64,000 nucleotides of DNA from Pseudarthrobacter sulfonivorans (GCF_014712225.1 NZ_JACXBW010000006.1:124001-188000), one strand, 5' to 3'; shown: positions 51,178 through 61,219, counted from the stretch's first letter. Translations and numbers: made by a program. Notes: generated from the letters alone by a model not told the origin.

Positions 51178-51650
51178 GATTCCCCCAGGCGGCCACCGGC
51201 AAGGTCCGCGGTGAACCGGTGGGAGCACTCCGGGCACGTGACGGCGATCCGGGTGTGGCCCTCGGCGTTGATGCGCCGGTAGAAGTCCTGCAGGAAGGCG
51301 ACGTCGGAGGCGAACATGTTCTCGACGACGGCCGGGGAAACGGCTCCGAGCGTGCCGAGCGAGGTGATGACGCGGCCCAGGAGGACCACGGTGGTGTAGG
51401 CGGCGTTCTCCTGGACCCGTGCGTCGTAGAGGGGCAGCAGTTCGTCGCGGGCCGTCGCCAGCCGCATGACTCCGTCTTTGTGGATTGTGCCGTCCTGGTC
51501 CATGTAGCCGCGCGGCAGGGTGAAGCTGAACTCCGTGCGGAGCTCCTGGCGGTCCGCTGGCCCTCCCCCGGCGGTGCGCCGATCCGGCTGGTGACCGTCC
51601 TTCAGGTTCGGTTCCGCGAACACCGCGGCGCCATGTGTCCGCTGCATCAC
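51174..51650 (-). CDS. Phage tail assembly-like protein with zinc-knuckle end
   Basis: This protein of up to 158 residues has the core FSFTLPRGYMDQDGTIHKDGVMRLATARDELLPLYDARVQENAAYTTVVLLGRVITSLGTL...NMFASDVAFLQDFYRRIN, as in tail-assembly proteins of injection clusters, and ends with a CxxC zinc knuckle (VTCPECSHRF). It starts at GTG 51650, overlapping the tube stop (GTGA), or at ATG 51647. Translational coupling to the abundant tube protein and to the next small gene suggests a chaperone-like stoichiometric partner. Confidence 0.75.
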   Translation of the reverse strand: MMQRTHGAAVFAEPNLKDGHQPDRRTAGGGPADRQELRTEFSFTLPRGYMDQDGTIHKDGVMRLATARDELLPLYDARVQENAAYTTVVLLGRVITSLGTLGAVSPAVVENMFASDVAFLQDFYRRINAEGHTRIAVTCPECSHRFTADLAGGRLGES

Positions 51651-52090
51651 GAGATGGTTGATTCGTCGTAGCAGATGGTGAATTTCTCCGTGGCCTGCTC
51701 AGTGGCGCCTGCCTTGAGCGAGTTCAGTTCAACACTCTGCACCCAGCAATTGACGAAGTTGTAGGTTTTCAGCGTATCGCCCTTGTAATCGAGCAACGAG
51801 ACGGCGGCCGTCTTGCGGGCTCCGGCAACGTCGCCATCCATGACGATCCTGAGCCAGTCAGTGACGGTCTTGCTGTCCGTCAGTCCTCTCGTGACCGAGA
51901 ATGTTCCCGCTTTGGGCCGCCCGATGAGTTGGCGGACAACGTACTTGCCGTCCTGCATCTGCTGCTTCAGCTCAATCTTGTCGACCTCGGTCTTGAGGCC
52001 GCTGACCTCGATCACGCGTGGCACCTCAATGCCGTCGATTGTGACTGAGAAGGCGTTGGCTGATGAGTTGTCAAAATCGCCGAGGGCCAT
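51647..52090 (-). CDS. Main inner tube protein (Afp1/Pvc1-like)
   Basis: This 147-residue protein (LGDFDNSSANAFSVTIDGIEVPRVIEVSGLKTEVDKIELKQQMQDGKYVVRQLIGRPKAGTFSVTRGLTDSKTVTDWLRIVMDGD) belongs to the T4 gp19-like tail tube family and should form the hexameric inner tube. AAAGGAG precedes the ATG, and the sheath gene is 24 bases upstream, a spacing suited to high expression of both. Confidence 0.93.
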   Translation of the reverse strand: MALGDFDNSSANAFSVTIDGIEVPRVIEVSGLKTEVDKIELKQQMQDGKYVVRQLIGRPKAGTFSVTRGLTDSKTVTDWLRIVMDGDVAGARKTAAVSLLDYKGDTLKTYNFVNCWVQSVELNSLKAGATEQATEKFTICYDESTIS

Positions 52091-52114
52091 GGTCTTGCTC
52101 CTTTTGAACTGTAC

Positions 52115-53671
52115 TTACTCACTCACGAGGCTGGTGCCGCCGGAGAACTGGGATAGCTGGAAGATGACAAATTCGGCCGGCTTCACCGGGGCAACTCCCA
52201 CCTGGCACACAACCTGACCTGCATCGATGCCCTCGGCCGGGTTGGTTTCGAAGTCGCACTTCACAAAGAAGGCCTGCTCGGGGGTCAGCCCGAAGAGCGC
52301 ACCCTTGCGCCATTCATTAGTCAGGAAGGCGCTGATGGTGCGGCGGATGCGGGCCCACAGGGCAGGGTCGTTCGGCTCGAAGACCGCCCACTGGGTTCCC
52401 TGCAGGATGGACTCTTCCAGGTAGTTGAACAGGCGCCGGACGTTCAAGTACCGCCATTCGGCGTCGCTGGACATCGTGCGGGCTCCCCAGACGCGGATCC
52501 CCCGGCCCGGGAAGGTGCGGATGCAGTTGACCCCGATGGGATTCAGCAGCTCCTGCTCGGTCTTGGTGATCTGGGTCTGCAGGCTGGTGACGCCGCGGAT
52601 GACCTCATTGGCCGGAGCCTTATGGACGCCACGTGTGTCATCGTTCCGTGCCCAGACACCGGCCATGTGACCTGACGGCGGAATGAACCTGCTGGTTCCC
52701 GTCGAGGGATCGAAGGTTTTCACCCATGGCCAGTAGAGGGCCGCGAACTTGGAGTCGTAGCCGCCGCCGTCCATGCGCCAGTTCTTGATCTGCTGGGCAT
52801 TCAGGTTCGGTGGCGGGTCGACGATGGCGATCCGGTTGCCCATCAGTTCGCAGTGGGCAATGGCGGCGAGCTGGACCGCCTTGACGGTTTCAAGGTCAAT
52901 GGAGCCCTGCTCGTAGGCGGCCATCAGATCGGGGACGGCCACCATGGTCACTTCGTCGACGGCTTCCAGGCCGCTGAATCCGGTCCGGTCGGCTGCGTCG
53001 CCGACGTAGTCGTCCACGTTCAGTTCGTCGGTGCTGGGCGGTTCGGGCTCAGGTTCGGGTGCGACCAGCTGGATGGTTCCCTTGTCGGGCTTCACCAGGG
53101 CACCGCCCGTGGCGACTTCCTCGATGGTGACGATCTTGGATTCCGCACTGACCTTCGTTGCTGCATTGTTGGAGCCGCGCTTGGTGGTCACGTTGTCCCA
53201 GACCTCCGGCGGTTTGCCCTCAACGGTGACAACAATCTTGAACTGGTCCTCTGGCGGATTTTCGCCTCCCGGGTCGGCGATTTCCACCGTCACCGGCTTG
53301 GGGTTGGCCGCATTGGACTTCGCCGTCAGGCGGTACCCGCCAAGTTCTGCCACGGGGGCTGCGGTTACGGCCTTGGGCTGCTGCTTCGGCTTTTCCTCCC
53401 GCGTTCCGTTCGCGCCGATCCGAACGACGTAGCAGTTGCCGCCGCCGTTCAGGAAGTAACCGTAGACCGTATGGGCCAGGTAGGAGCCGGGGACGAAGTC
53501 CCCGAACGTCTCCGAGAACTGGGTCCAGTTGGACACGAGCGTGGGCTCGTTGTCCGGGCCTTTGGCGGCGAGCCCGACGAAGGCGGCCACCGCAGTGCCC
53601 ACGCCCTCGATCGGACGCGTGCCCGCTTCGACCTCATGGACGTATACACCTGGCGAAAGATAGCTTGGCAT
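52115..53671 (-). CDS. Contractile tail sheath protein (Afp2/Pvc2-like)
   Basis: This 518-residue protein has the sheath N-terminus (PSYLSPGVYVHEVEAGTRPIEGVGTAVAAFVGLA), a variable middle domain with an acidic Pro-rich linker (VAPEPEPEPPSTDELNVDDY), and the conserved C-terminal contractile core (GIRVWGARTMSSDAEWRYLNVRRLFNYLEESILQGTQWAVFEPNDPALWARIRRTISAFLTNEWRKGALFG...YFVKCD-like segment). GAGGAG precedes the ATG, making this the likely first gene of the structural operon. Only one sheath gene is present, versus three in Afp/PVC, as in actinobacterial systems. Confidence 0.95.
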   Translation of the reverse strand: MPSYLSPGVYVHEVEAGTRPIEGVGTAVAAFVGLAAKGPDNEPTLVSNWTQFSETFGDFVPGSYLAHTVYGYFLNGGGNCYVVRIGANGTREEKPKQQPKAVTAAPVAELGGYRLTAKSNAANPKPVTVEIADPGGENPPEDQFKIVVTVEGKPPEVWDNVTTKRGSNNAATKVSAESKIVTIEEVATGGALVKPDKGTIQLVAPEPEPEPPSTDELNVDDYVGDAADRTGFSGLEAVDEVTMVAVPDLMAAYEQGSIDLETVKAVQLAAIAHCELMGNRIAIVDPPPNLNAQQIKNWRMDGGGYDSKFAALYWPWVKTFDPSTGTSRFIPPSGHMAGVWARNDDTRGVHKAPANEVIRGVTSLQTQITKTEQELLNPIGVNCIRTFPGRGIRVWGARTMSSDAEWRYLNVRRLFNYLEESILQGTQWAVFEPNDPALWARIRRTISAFLTNEWRKGALFGLTPEQAFFVKCDFETNPAEGIDAGQVVCQVGVAPVKPAEFVIFQLSQFSGGTSLVSE

Positions 53672-54307
53672 TTTTGTCTCCTCGATGAACCGAAACGTGA
53701 TTCAAGGGTCCAGCGGGGAGGGGTGCGGCGGTACGGCCAAGCGGATGCGCTGACGGGAAGGATGGGGTGCACGAAGGGGCAGGACGCTGACTACCAGCGC
53801 GGCGGCCACGGTGCCTGAAAACCCGGAAGCGTGCTCTTAGACCTATCGTCGTCGCTTTTCGAAACGTTGCACCAGGCGCAGACGGGTCGCGCGTTCGCCA
53901 AGACTCCTGCACCATTCCTTTCCGTGGCAGTGCCAATCAACTCGTGACGAAACTGTCCGGCCACAGGTCCTTGTGTAAACCTCATTCCGCGCCGGGCTCT
54001 AGACCAAAGGCGAGAACCGTTCAACGAGGCCAGTGACGCTGCTTGCTCCCACTTTGATGATTAGCACTCATGCCGATATCAGGATCTCCCTGCTCCCGGT
54101 CCTTCCTTTTCCCTCAGTAGCTATGAACCGGTTGTATTTTGTGACGACCACCGGCTGGGCGCCCAAACGCAATGGACCGATACTCTTACGGTGAAGAAAG
54201 CGGGTTGTCCCGCAGCCGGCACCGCTGGGCGGACGAGGCGAGCCTGGATTGGGTACAAGTTTCTGGGATGGCCGAGCAAGAAACCCGCGCTCTCAATTCC
54301 AGAAGGG
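53672..54307. other. Upstream region of the sheath operon; no gene seen
   Basis: This 636-bp stretch separates the toxin gene end from the sheath start. Frames here are short, lack ribosome sites and show no family similarity, so no immunity gene can be called. It should contain the promoter of the structural operon, but I could not assign -35/-10 elements. No tandem TAAC heptad is present on either strand. Confidence 0.45.
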
Positions 54308-57300
54308 TCAGGGCACATTGGTACGGGGCTTGCGGGTCGCGCCATCGACCACAGCAGCGATCTCCTCGCGGGTCATTCCCTCGAACTTGTCGCTGTTCTG
54401 GACCAGCCAATCGGCGAACGTCTCACCCTGCGTGCCCGCCATCGGCAAGGCGTCGAGGAAGACGCCTTCGGCGATTTCCGTCCGGATCTGGCGCAGGGTC
54501 TCGGGGACCGTCCCGTTGTTCTTGGCCTCGATCAGCCGGAGCGTGAGCTCCTTGTAATACTCATTGCTGTGGATCGTCGGGTGACGCGTCGCTGCGACGG
54601 GGATGGTTGCGGGATCCATCGTCGTACGGGGCAGGTGGATTCCGTTCTCGGGGTTGTTGCGGGGATTGATCCCCGACTCGAGAAGGATTTTGCGAGCCAC
54701 GGCGGCCCGCGCCTCTGCGTCCGCCACGATGTGATGGGTGTCGTGGCCGGGCGGTCGGGGGTCGCCCTGGGCAGCCATCGCGGCTTCGAGCTCGGCTGAA
54801 GCGCCCGTCTGCCGAAGCCGCCGGTGCTTCTGGTCGGTCTCGGTCAGCCCCTCGGGAGGCTCCTCCCCCGGCTCGAAACCGAGCGCCTTCTCCTCCTTCG
54901 ACGCCGCCTTGCTGCCTTCGGCGAAAGCCGACTCGACATTTCGATCCCCAGCCTGCGCCTCGAAGGCGTCGAGCGCCTCGGCGGCAGCGGCGGGATCCTT
55001 CTTCGCCAGCTTGGCCAGTTCCTGCAACGCCTTGCGTGCCTCCGGGGTCTCCGCAGACTCACCGTACTTCTCGCGGATCCCGTCGAGCCGCTTCTTGATC
55101 TCACCTTCGGTCGGCGCGGCGTCCGCCGCCGCCTTCGGGGTGGTCGGCTCGGCCCCTGTTGCGGCGGGGGCGACGCCAGACATGTGGTCGGGGATGTCGC
55201 CCTGTGTCGGGCCGCCCAGCTTGTTCTCGATGAAGTCGTGATAGCCCTCCATCGTCTTGAATCGCTCCACCGTGCGGCCGCCGCCCCCGTCCGGCGCATC
55301 GACCCAGTACGGCCTCTCGTGCCCCGGATCGAAGCCGAAGTCAGTGTGGCCCGGGCCATCCGCGGTGACGTAGTCGATGCGAGAGGACCGCGCCTTCCCC
55401 GCGTTCTGCGCCTCATTGACCATCACGCCCATGTCGCCATTGGCCCCGCTGGGCCACTGGTTGATCGGGTCGACCACGCCGGTCGGGCCTGCGGGGTGCG
55501 AGTGCGCCTGGAGCTCCCACGTCCCCTGGTCGCCGCCGTTGAGAATCTCCTTCCAGCGCTGCTGCTTCCCCGCCTCATGCGGCGCCTCACCGCCGCCGAC
55601 ACTGACCTTGCCCTCGTCGCCCTGGATGACGATGTACTCGCCCGTCTCGGTGTTCCGGTAGATCGCGGCTTCGCGACGCGGGCTCTCCGCGATCGAGTTG
55701 TCGTACATCTCCCGCGCGTGCGACGGGTCCTTCGGGTCGGGCCCCTGCATCACCGTCTCTTCGGGCATCGCGTCGTGGATGTCGTCGACGGCGGTGCGCT
55801 CGGTGTCGGGCACGGGTGCCTCGTCCCCGAGGCCCTTCGACTCCTCGGTCGCCTTCGGCGCCTGCGCTTCGCGGTCGGCGCCGCCGTGGGGCTCCTCGGT
55901 CGGGCCCGTGTGGGCGCCCTCATCCACCCCCGCATGCGCGGCGTCCCCGCCGGCACCGGCCGGCACGTCGGCGTCGATCGGCACCACGGTGTCGACGGAA
56001 CCCGCCTTCTCCGTCGTCGGCGTTGTGGTGTCGCCATGGCCCGAGCCGTGCTCCTCGGTCCCCGTGCTCCTGTGACCCTCCGGCTCGACCTTGGTGCCGC
56101 CGCCGCCCTTGGACCCGCCGATCTCGTGGACCCCTGTCATCACCGCGCCCATGCCCGCACCCATCCCGGCGCCCTGGAGTGATCCCTTCCCGCCAGCAGA
56201 GATGACGACACCGAACGGGTTGTCGCTCTTCCAGGTGTTCTCGTCGAGGATGGCGCCGCTCATCCCACCAGGGAGGCCCTGTATGCCGCCCTCAATGCCG
56301 CCCTCGACGCCCTTGATGACGATGCGCCCGAGGGCGCCCGATTCCGCCGCTTCCTTCAGCGCCGCGAACGCCGGGCTCTTCATGAGGGCCTTCAGGGCAG
56401 CTTCGCCCGTACCCGCGGTGCCTACCGCGATCAGCGCCTCCAGCGTTCCCTGCGCCATGTCCTGGGTTATGGCTTCGATGTCGTAGGCGCCGCCCTTCAT
56501 GAGCTGCTTCGTGAGCATGCTCGCGGCCGTCGCCGCGATCGCGCCCGCAGCCGCGGCGACGACGGTCGTGCTGGTGCCGAACGCCGCAGCGGCGGCGAGA
56601 ACCGCAGGTCCGGCCGCGCCGGCGGTGAGGATGGTTGCCGCGATGCCCACCGCGATGGCCACACCCGCGGCGATGGTGTCGGTGATGCTGTCGAGCGCGG
56701 CGCGGTGCTCCTCGATGTCCTTATCGCCGTAGCCGGACCACCGCTCGAAGTCCTCGAGGGCGGCCACGGTGCGCGGGTCCTTCTCGCCGTACTTCTTCTT
56801 GAAGTCCTCGTACTTGGCGTACGCCTCCTGGGCTTTGGCCGCAGTCCGCTCGAGTACGTCCTCCTCCTCATTCTCGAACGCCTCGCCGACGATGCCGGTG
56901 CCCTCGTTGACCTCCCACTCCTTGCGCTTCTTGAGGTAGGCCATCTTCTCGGCGGGCGTACTCGTTCCCCCCAGCAACGCGTCGGCGTCGGCACCGTCGC
57001 GTCCCTCCATGTCGCCGGCGATGTCCGCGGCGAGGTCGTTTCCCGTGAGCGCCTTGTAGTCCGCCTTGATCTTGTCGATCTCGGCCTTTGACTTGCCCTT
57101 GAGGGTCTCCTTGATCCGGTCCTCGTTGGTCCCGGGTCCGAAGATCGAGTACTTGAGCTCGTGCGCGTCGTCGAGCTTGCCGCCCGCGTCGATGCGCTCG
57201 AGGGCCTCGTCGTGGGAGTACCCCTGGAGCTCGAGGTCAATGACCGCCTGAAACCCGAAGTCCGGGTTCTCTGCGTTGTAGCGGTCCTTCAGCGCGGTCA

Positions 57301-60300
57301 TGTTCTGCTTGGCCCGCTCGGCGATCAGCCCCTTCGCCTTCTCCTCCATCTCCTTCCGGGCGTTGGCCCGCTCCGCGGGCGTCATGTGCGCCGACTTCTC
57401 CTGAAGATCGACCTCAAGGTCGCGGGTGATCTCCTTCTTCGCCCGATCGTGCTGGGCGATCAGGACCGCGTTAACCTTGTCGTCGTCGGTGTAGAGCGAC
57501 TCGTGCTCGATCTGGATCTTCGCCGCGTCCATCGCCGTCTCGTCGCTCGCCTGCTCCGCCAGGACGAGGGTCAGCTCGCCGCCGGACAGCTCGTCGCGGA
57601 AATCCGCTTCGAGCTTGCTCTCGTCGCCGCCCGCGTACTTGGCGCCGTAGGCGGACTTCAGTGCTGCTGTGCGGCGCAGGACCTCGGCTTTGACCTCAGC
57701 CGTCGTCATGCCCTTGCGCTTCGCGTCCGCCTCGACCTCGTCGCGGATGCGCGTGTATACGGCGTTGATGGCCTTTTCGTCCGTCCCGACCCCTTCCATG
57801 GCCTCGTTGACCTCGATCGCGTCGGCTTTGGTCGTGTCACCGGCTAGGAGCGCATTGGCCTGGTCGAGGTCGTTGTCCGACATCTCGTCGGCCAGGCTGA
57901 CCTTCAGGTCGACGCCGTATTTCTCCTTGTAAGCAGCGGTGATCGCGTCCCGCTCGGCCGAGGTCTTCCCCCGCAGCGTCTCCATGATCAGTGCCTCGTT
58001 GGTGCCGGCCCCGTCCATCGCGTCGTTCAGCGTGGCGACCGCTGCCGCGGTGGGATCACCGGAAAGGAGCGCGTCCGCCCGCTCCTGCTCGGACCCGCTG
58101 ACATCCTCGTTGATGTCCTCGTCCATGTCCCGTCCGGGATACGTGGCCGCGTAGGCCTTGCGCATCGCCCCCACCTGGAGAGGCGTGCGGCCCTGGAGCG
58201 CCTTGAACAGTCGATTCTCGTCGGTCCCCCACCCCTTCACCGAGCCACGCACATCACGAACGATGATGCCGGCGTCGAACCCCGGCGTCTGCGCCGCCCC
58301 GAGCTTGTTCAGCTCCTCCCACCCGAGCTCGGCGATCGCCTGCTCCTCGAGCGCCTTGGAGAACTCGGGCACCCGGTGGGCCTTTATGCGGGCGATGAGC
58401 CCGATGGCGACCGCACCGATCGAGTCTTTCCCGCCCGACCTGATGAACGCCATCACCACCGCGCGCTGCTCGGCCGAGAGCCGGGACATCTCGGCCTGGA
58501 ACACCTCCTGGTTGCCCGACGCGAGCTGGTCGCGCATCTTCACCAGCATGTCGAAGTCGCCGGCGACCTTGTCCCGCGTCTCCGCGTTCCGCCGCGCCTC
58601 CCAGGCCTTATTGTCCACCTTCGCCTTGGACGTCCAGTCGCTGAACATGTCCAGCAGCCGGTCCCACCAGCTGCGCTGGCTGCCCTTCTTCTCGGCAGCC
58701 CAGTCGCGGATCTGGTCGCGCGCCTGCTCGACCGCCCCGTCCAGCGGAGCCTGGAGTTGCTTCGACGCCGCAGTCGCTTCCCGCTTCAGTCGGGCGGCGA
58801 TGCCCTCCACCTCGAGGCCCTGCTTGTCGGCCCAATCGAGCACCGGGCGGGCCTCGATCTTTCCCTTGGTCAGGTCGTCGGGGTACAGCCCTATGATCCG
58901 CTGCGCCTCGTCCCGTGCCTGGGTCTTGTAGGCCGCCTTCTGCTCCGCGGTGACCCGGTCGAGGTCGGCGGCCCGCGTCTCCACTGACGCCCGGAATCGT
59001 GCGAGGTCGGCAGCCGCGGTCGAGTTCAGCTTCCCCAGATAGCCGTCGCGCTTGGCGTCGATCGCAGCTGCGTCAGGCTCGCCCTTCGCGGCCTGCTCCT
59101 TGCGCTCGACGTCCTCCTTCACCGCCGCACTCGCCCCGGCGATCGCCGAGGTCTGGTCCGTGCCGCGCTTCTTGACGTCCTCCTGAGCCTGTCCCGCTTT
59201 CGCGTCGAGCTGGGTGGCCGCGGTCGCCGCCTTCGCCTCGGCTTCAGCCTTCTGTTTGTCGACCTTCGCCTTCAGCTGGTCGGCGGAGACACCGGCGGCG
59301 GCGGCCACGCCGGTGAGCTCGGTCGTCAGCTCGTCCCTCTGCTGGTCGACGAGGGGATCGGTGATCCTCTTCAGCGCCTCGACCGTGTGTGACGGGTCGA
59401 GCTTTCCGGCCGCGGTGTCGACGATCTCCTTGGCGTACTTCCCGGAGTCCTTGAGAACCCGGGCCACCACGTCGCCGATCTCCGCCGCCTGAGCCGGAGG
59501 AGAGGGCTTGAGCGACGCCGCGCCCTTGTCCTGCAACGTGATGGGCTGCGCAGGCCCCGCACCGGCCTTCGTCGGCGCCGCTCCGTCCACCTTTGCCTTC
59601 ACCGCATCGGCCTTGGCGTCGGCGGGGGCCGGTCCGACGAGGACGCCGCTCCCGCCGGACTTCGCCGGGCCGGCCGCCTTCCCAACATTGCCGAGGAGGC
59701 CACCACCGCGGGTCGTGCCGGGCGACGGGACGTACGCCGGCAATGGCGCCATCGCCGGGAACGTTTGGTCCGGAAGCTTGGCATTGCCGACGGCCTCGAC
59801 CCTGGCGATGGCGGCGTCGGCGGGTCGGGTGTCGAGCTGCTTCTCCCGGGGCGGCTCCTGCGGCGCCGGGGGTAGTCGGGACTGGGCCTCCTGTCCGTAG
59901 TCCGGCTGCTCGGCGTGGCGCTGCTGCTCGGTCGTCTGCGCGTGCTCAGCCAGCTTTCCCGCCGCCGCCTGATTCGCGTCGAGCTTCGGGTCGGCGATCG
60001 CGCCCGTGACCGCAGCCACCGTGGCCTTCCACGCGTCGAGCGTGTTGTGCCCGCCGCCGCCTCCTCCGCCTCCGCCCGCGTGTGCGGCACCGGTCGCGTG
60101 GGGCCCGCCGGCCGTGCCCTTGGCGGCCGCCGCGGGACCCTTGGGCTTGTGGGCTTTCGGGGCCGGGGCGGGGGGCTTGCTACCGGCACCGGGCGCGGGC
60201 TTGGGCGGGACCACGGCGGCGGCAACCAGATGAGGCGCGGCGGAGGGACGGGGCTGCTCGGCCGTTTTACTGATCTCCGTCACCACCTCGTCGGTGGTGT

Positions 60301-60757
60301 CGGTGCCCCCGTCGCCACTCTTCGGCGTCGCGGTCGGCGACGGGGGTGGGACTTTCGCCCTCGGAGGCGCCTCCTTCATCTTCTGCTTGCCCTGATGCTC
60401 GGGCACCTGCTTCTGCTTCTGCTGGTGCTCCTGCTGTTCGCGGGCCTGCTCCTTCGGGTTCTTCCCGTCCGCGTCGAGCTCGATGACCTCGTCCGCGGCG
60501 TGGTCGGCGTCGCTCGTGTCACCGTCTTTACCGGTGCCCCCGGCGCGCTCGCGGCGCTGCGCCTCGTTCAGCACCAGCCGCAACACCGCGTTGTTTCCGG
60601 CGCGGCGCTGTAGGTGCAGCAGCGACGGCTTGCTCAGGAACGTGACGCTGGCCAAGTCGGCACCCTGCGGCATGTCCGTCGCGATATCGGTGTCGGCTTC
60701 CGGCGCAGCGCGCCGGCGCCGCTCCCCCGCGTGCTCGCGGTCGTGTGGCGTCTCCAC
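54308..60757 (-). CDS. Giant putative injection-system toxin: annexin-like repeats, JAB-like motif, AHH nuclease
   Basis: The protein has 2149 residues. Order: short conserved N-terminus with LQRRAGNNAV (49-58); Pro/Lys/Gln-rich disordered region to about 420; helical/coiled-coil region (about 420-840); four annexin-like repeats beginning near 842 (GWGTDENRLFKALQGRTPLQ), 916 (GAGTNEALIMETL), 989 (GVGTDEKAI) and 1206 (FGPGTNEDRIKETLKG); Gly/Ala-rich hydrophobic segment about 1360-1415; JAB/MPN-like segment with HSHP at 1752-1755; and a C-terminal AHH-type HNH nuclease with DTHHIVAD (HH at 2008-2009), NPENGIHLP and TIHSNEYYKEL. GTG at 60757 is the likely start (weak GGAT upstream). The layout is that of a polymorphic toxin; delivery by the adjacent system is inferred. 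Confidence 0.85.
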   Translation of the reverse strand: METPHDREHAGERRRRAAPEADTDIATDMPQGADLASVTFLSKPSLLHLQRRAGNNAVLRLVLNEAQRRERAGGTGKDGDTSDADHAADEVIELDADGKNPKEQAREQQEHQQKQKQVPEHQGKQKMKEAPPRAKVPPPSPTATPKSGDGGTDTTDEVVTEISKTAEQPRPSAAPHLVAAAVVPPKPAPGAGSKPPAPAPKAHKPKGPAAAAKGTAGGPHATGAAHAGGGGGGGGGHNTLDAWKATVAAVTGAIADPKLDANQAAAGKLAEHAQTTEQQRHAEQPDYGQEAQSRLPPAPQEPPREKQLDTRPADAAIARVEAVGNAKLPDQTFPAMAPLPAYVPSPGTTRGGGLLGNVGKAAGPAKSGGSGVLVGPAPADAKADAVKAKVDGAAPTKAGAGPAQPITLQDKGAASLKPSPPAQAAEIGDVVARVLKDSGKYAKEIVDTAAGKLDPSHTVEALKRITDPLVDQQRDELTTELTGVAAAAGVSADQLKAKVDKQKAEAEAKAATAATQLDAKAGQAQEDVKKRGTDQTSAIAGASAAVKEDVERKEQAAKGEPDAAAIDAKRDGYLGKLNSTAAADLARFRASVETRAADLDRVTAEQKAAYKTQARDEAQRIIGLYPDDLTKGKIEARPVLDWADKQGLEVEGIAARLKREATAASKQLQAPLDGAVEQARDQIRDWAAEKKGSQRSWWDRLLDMFSDWTSKAKVDNKAWEARRNAETRDKVAGDFDMLVKMRDQLASGNQEVFQAEMSRLSAEQRAVVMAFIRSGGKDSIGAVAIGLIARIKAHRVPEFSKALEEQAIAELGWEELNKLGAAQTPGFDAGIIVRDVRGSVKGWGTDENRLFKALQGRTPLQVGAMRKAYAATYPGRDMDEDINEDVSGSEQERADALLSGDPTAAAVATLNDAMDGAGTNEALIMETLRGKTSAERDAITAAYKEKYGVDLKVSLADEMSDNDLDQANALLAGDTTKADAIEVNEAMEGVGTDEKAINAVYTRIRDEVEADAKRKGMTTAEVKAEVLRRTAALKSAYGAKYAGGDESKLEADFRDELSGGELTLVLAEQASDETAMDAAKIQIEHESLYTDDDKVNAVLIAQHDRAKKEITRDLEVDLQEKSAHMTPAERANARKEMEEKAKGLIAERAKQNMTALKDRYNAENPDFGFQAVIDLELQGYSHDEALERIDAGGKLDDAHELKYSIFGPGTNEDRIKETLKGKSKAEIDKIKADYKALTGNDLAADIAGDMEGRDGADADALLGGTSTPAEKMAYLKKRKEWEVNEGTGIVGEAFENEEEDVLERTAAKAQEAYAKYEDFKKKYGEKDPRTVAALEDFERWSGYGDKDIEEHRAALDSITDTIAAGVAIAVGIAATILTAGAAGPAVLAAAAAFGTSTTVVAAAAGAIAATAASMLTKQLMKGGAYDIEAITQDMAQGTLEALIAVGTAGTGEAALKALMKSPAFAALKEAAESGALGRIVIKGVEGGIEGGIQGLPGGMSGAILDENTWKSDNPFGVVISAGGKGSLQGAGMGAGMGAVMTGVHEIGGSKGGGGTKVEPEGHRSTGTEEHGSGHGDTTTPTTEKAGSVDTVVPIDADVPAGAGGDAAHAGVDEGAHTGPTEEPHGGADREAQAPKATEESKGLGDEAPVPDTERTAVDDIHDAMPEETVMQGPDPKDPSHAREMYDNSIAESPRREAAIYRNTETGEYIVIQGDEGKVSVGGGEAPHEAGKQQRWKEILNGGDQGTWELQAHSHPAGPTGVVDPINQWPSGANGDMGVMVNEAQNAGKARSSRIDYVTADGPGHTDFGFDPGHERPYWVDAPDGGGGRTVERFKTMEGYHDFIENKLGGPTQGDIPDHMSGVAPAATGAEPTTPKAAADAAPTEGEIKKRLDGIREKYGESAETPEARKALQELAKLAKKDPAAAAEALDAFEAQAGDRNVESAFAEGSKAASKEEKALGFEPGEEPPEGLTETDQKHRRLRQTGASAELEAAMAAQGDPRPPGHDTHHIVADAEARAAVARKILLESGINPRNNPENGIHLPRTTMDPATIPVAATRHPTIHSNEYYKELTLRLIEAKNNGTVPETLRQIRTEIAEGVFLDALPMAGTQGETFADWLVQNSDKFEGMTREEIAAVVDGATRKPRTNVP

Positions 60758-61219
60758 GGCGTCATCCAGCGGGCGTCGCCAGAGAAGCCCGCCCGTCGGG
60801 CGAGACTGTCACGCTTTTTTGCCGCCACCTCTGGATCACGGCCAGACTCCATTTCCTCGGCTGTTGCTTCCGCCCAACTGTGCCGCCCGATAAGTGTGAC
60901 TAACCGGGCACCGTCTGCCGTTTCGGGCCACGACGCGCGAGGTTTGGCTCCGTAGCTGCCCCAGCGCCCTCGGCCCCTAGCGGCCGCGGCCCTCGCCGTC
61001 CTCCCCGTCGCCCGATTCGAATGATCGATCCTGGCCAGGCCCGGTTCATTTATTGCAACCGCCTGAACATCCCGCTCAGCAGATTCAAGATTTCGCTTTC
61101 GGGTACTCATCAACGGCGTCTTCAGCGGCCAAATGGACCGAATCCGGATCTGGGGAACGGCTGGCCAGCGCGGACACCTACGGCGACCAGACCGTCCCCA
61201 TGACCCGCACCGACCGGGG
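60758..61219. other. Spacer between toxin and DUF4157 genes
   Basis: This 462-bp region holds no convincing gene. A minus-strand frame from 61113 runs into the toxin start in another phase; its Arg/Ala-rich content and weak start argue against it. The toxin frame itself is closed by a TGA near 60808, limiting its start to the last few codons before 60757 or that GTG. Confidence 0.4.

Noticed and set aside
54055..54070. TTAGCACTC resembling half of a CIRCE heat-shock operator upstream of the sheath operon
   Set aside because: The second arm GAGTGCTAA is absent at the required 9-base distance, so it is not a CIRCE element.
54824..56182. 452-codon plus-strand frame opposite the toxin
   Set aside because: Leu/Arg/Val-rich shadow sequence antisense to the annotated toxin.
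60634..61113. A 159-codon minus-strand frame overlapping the toxin start
   Set aside because: Weak start signal, Arg/Ala-rich composition and overlap with the toxin N-terminus in another phase; no family similarity.
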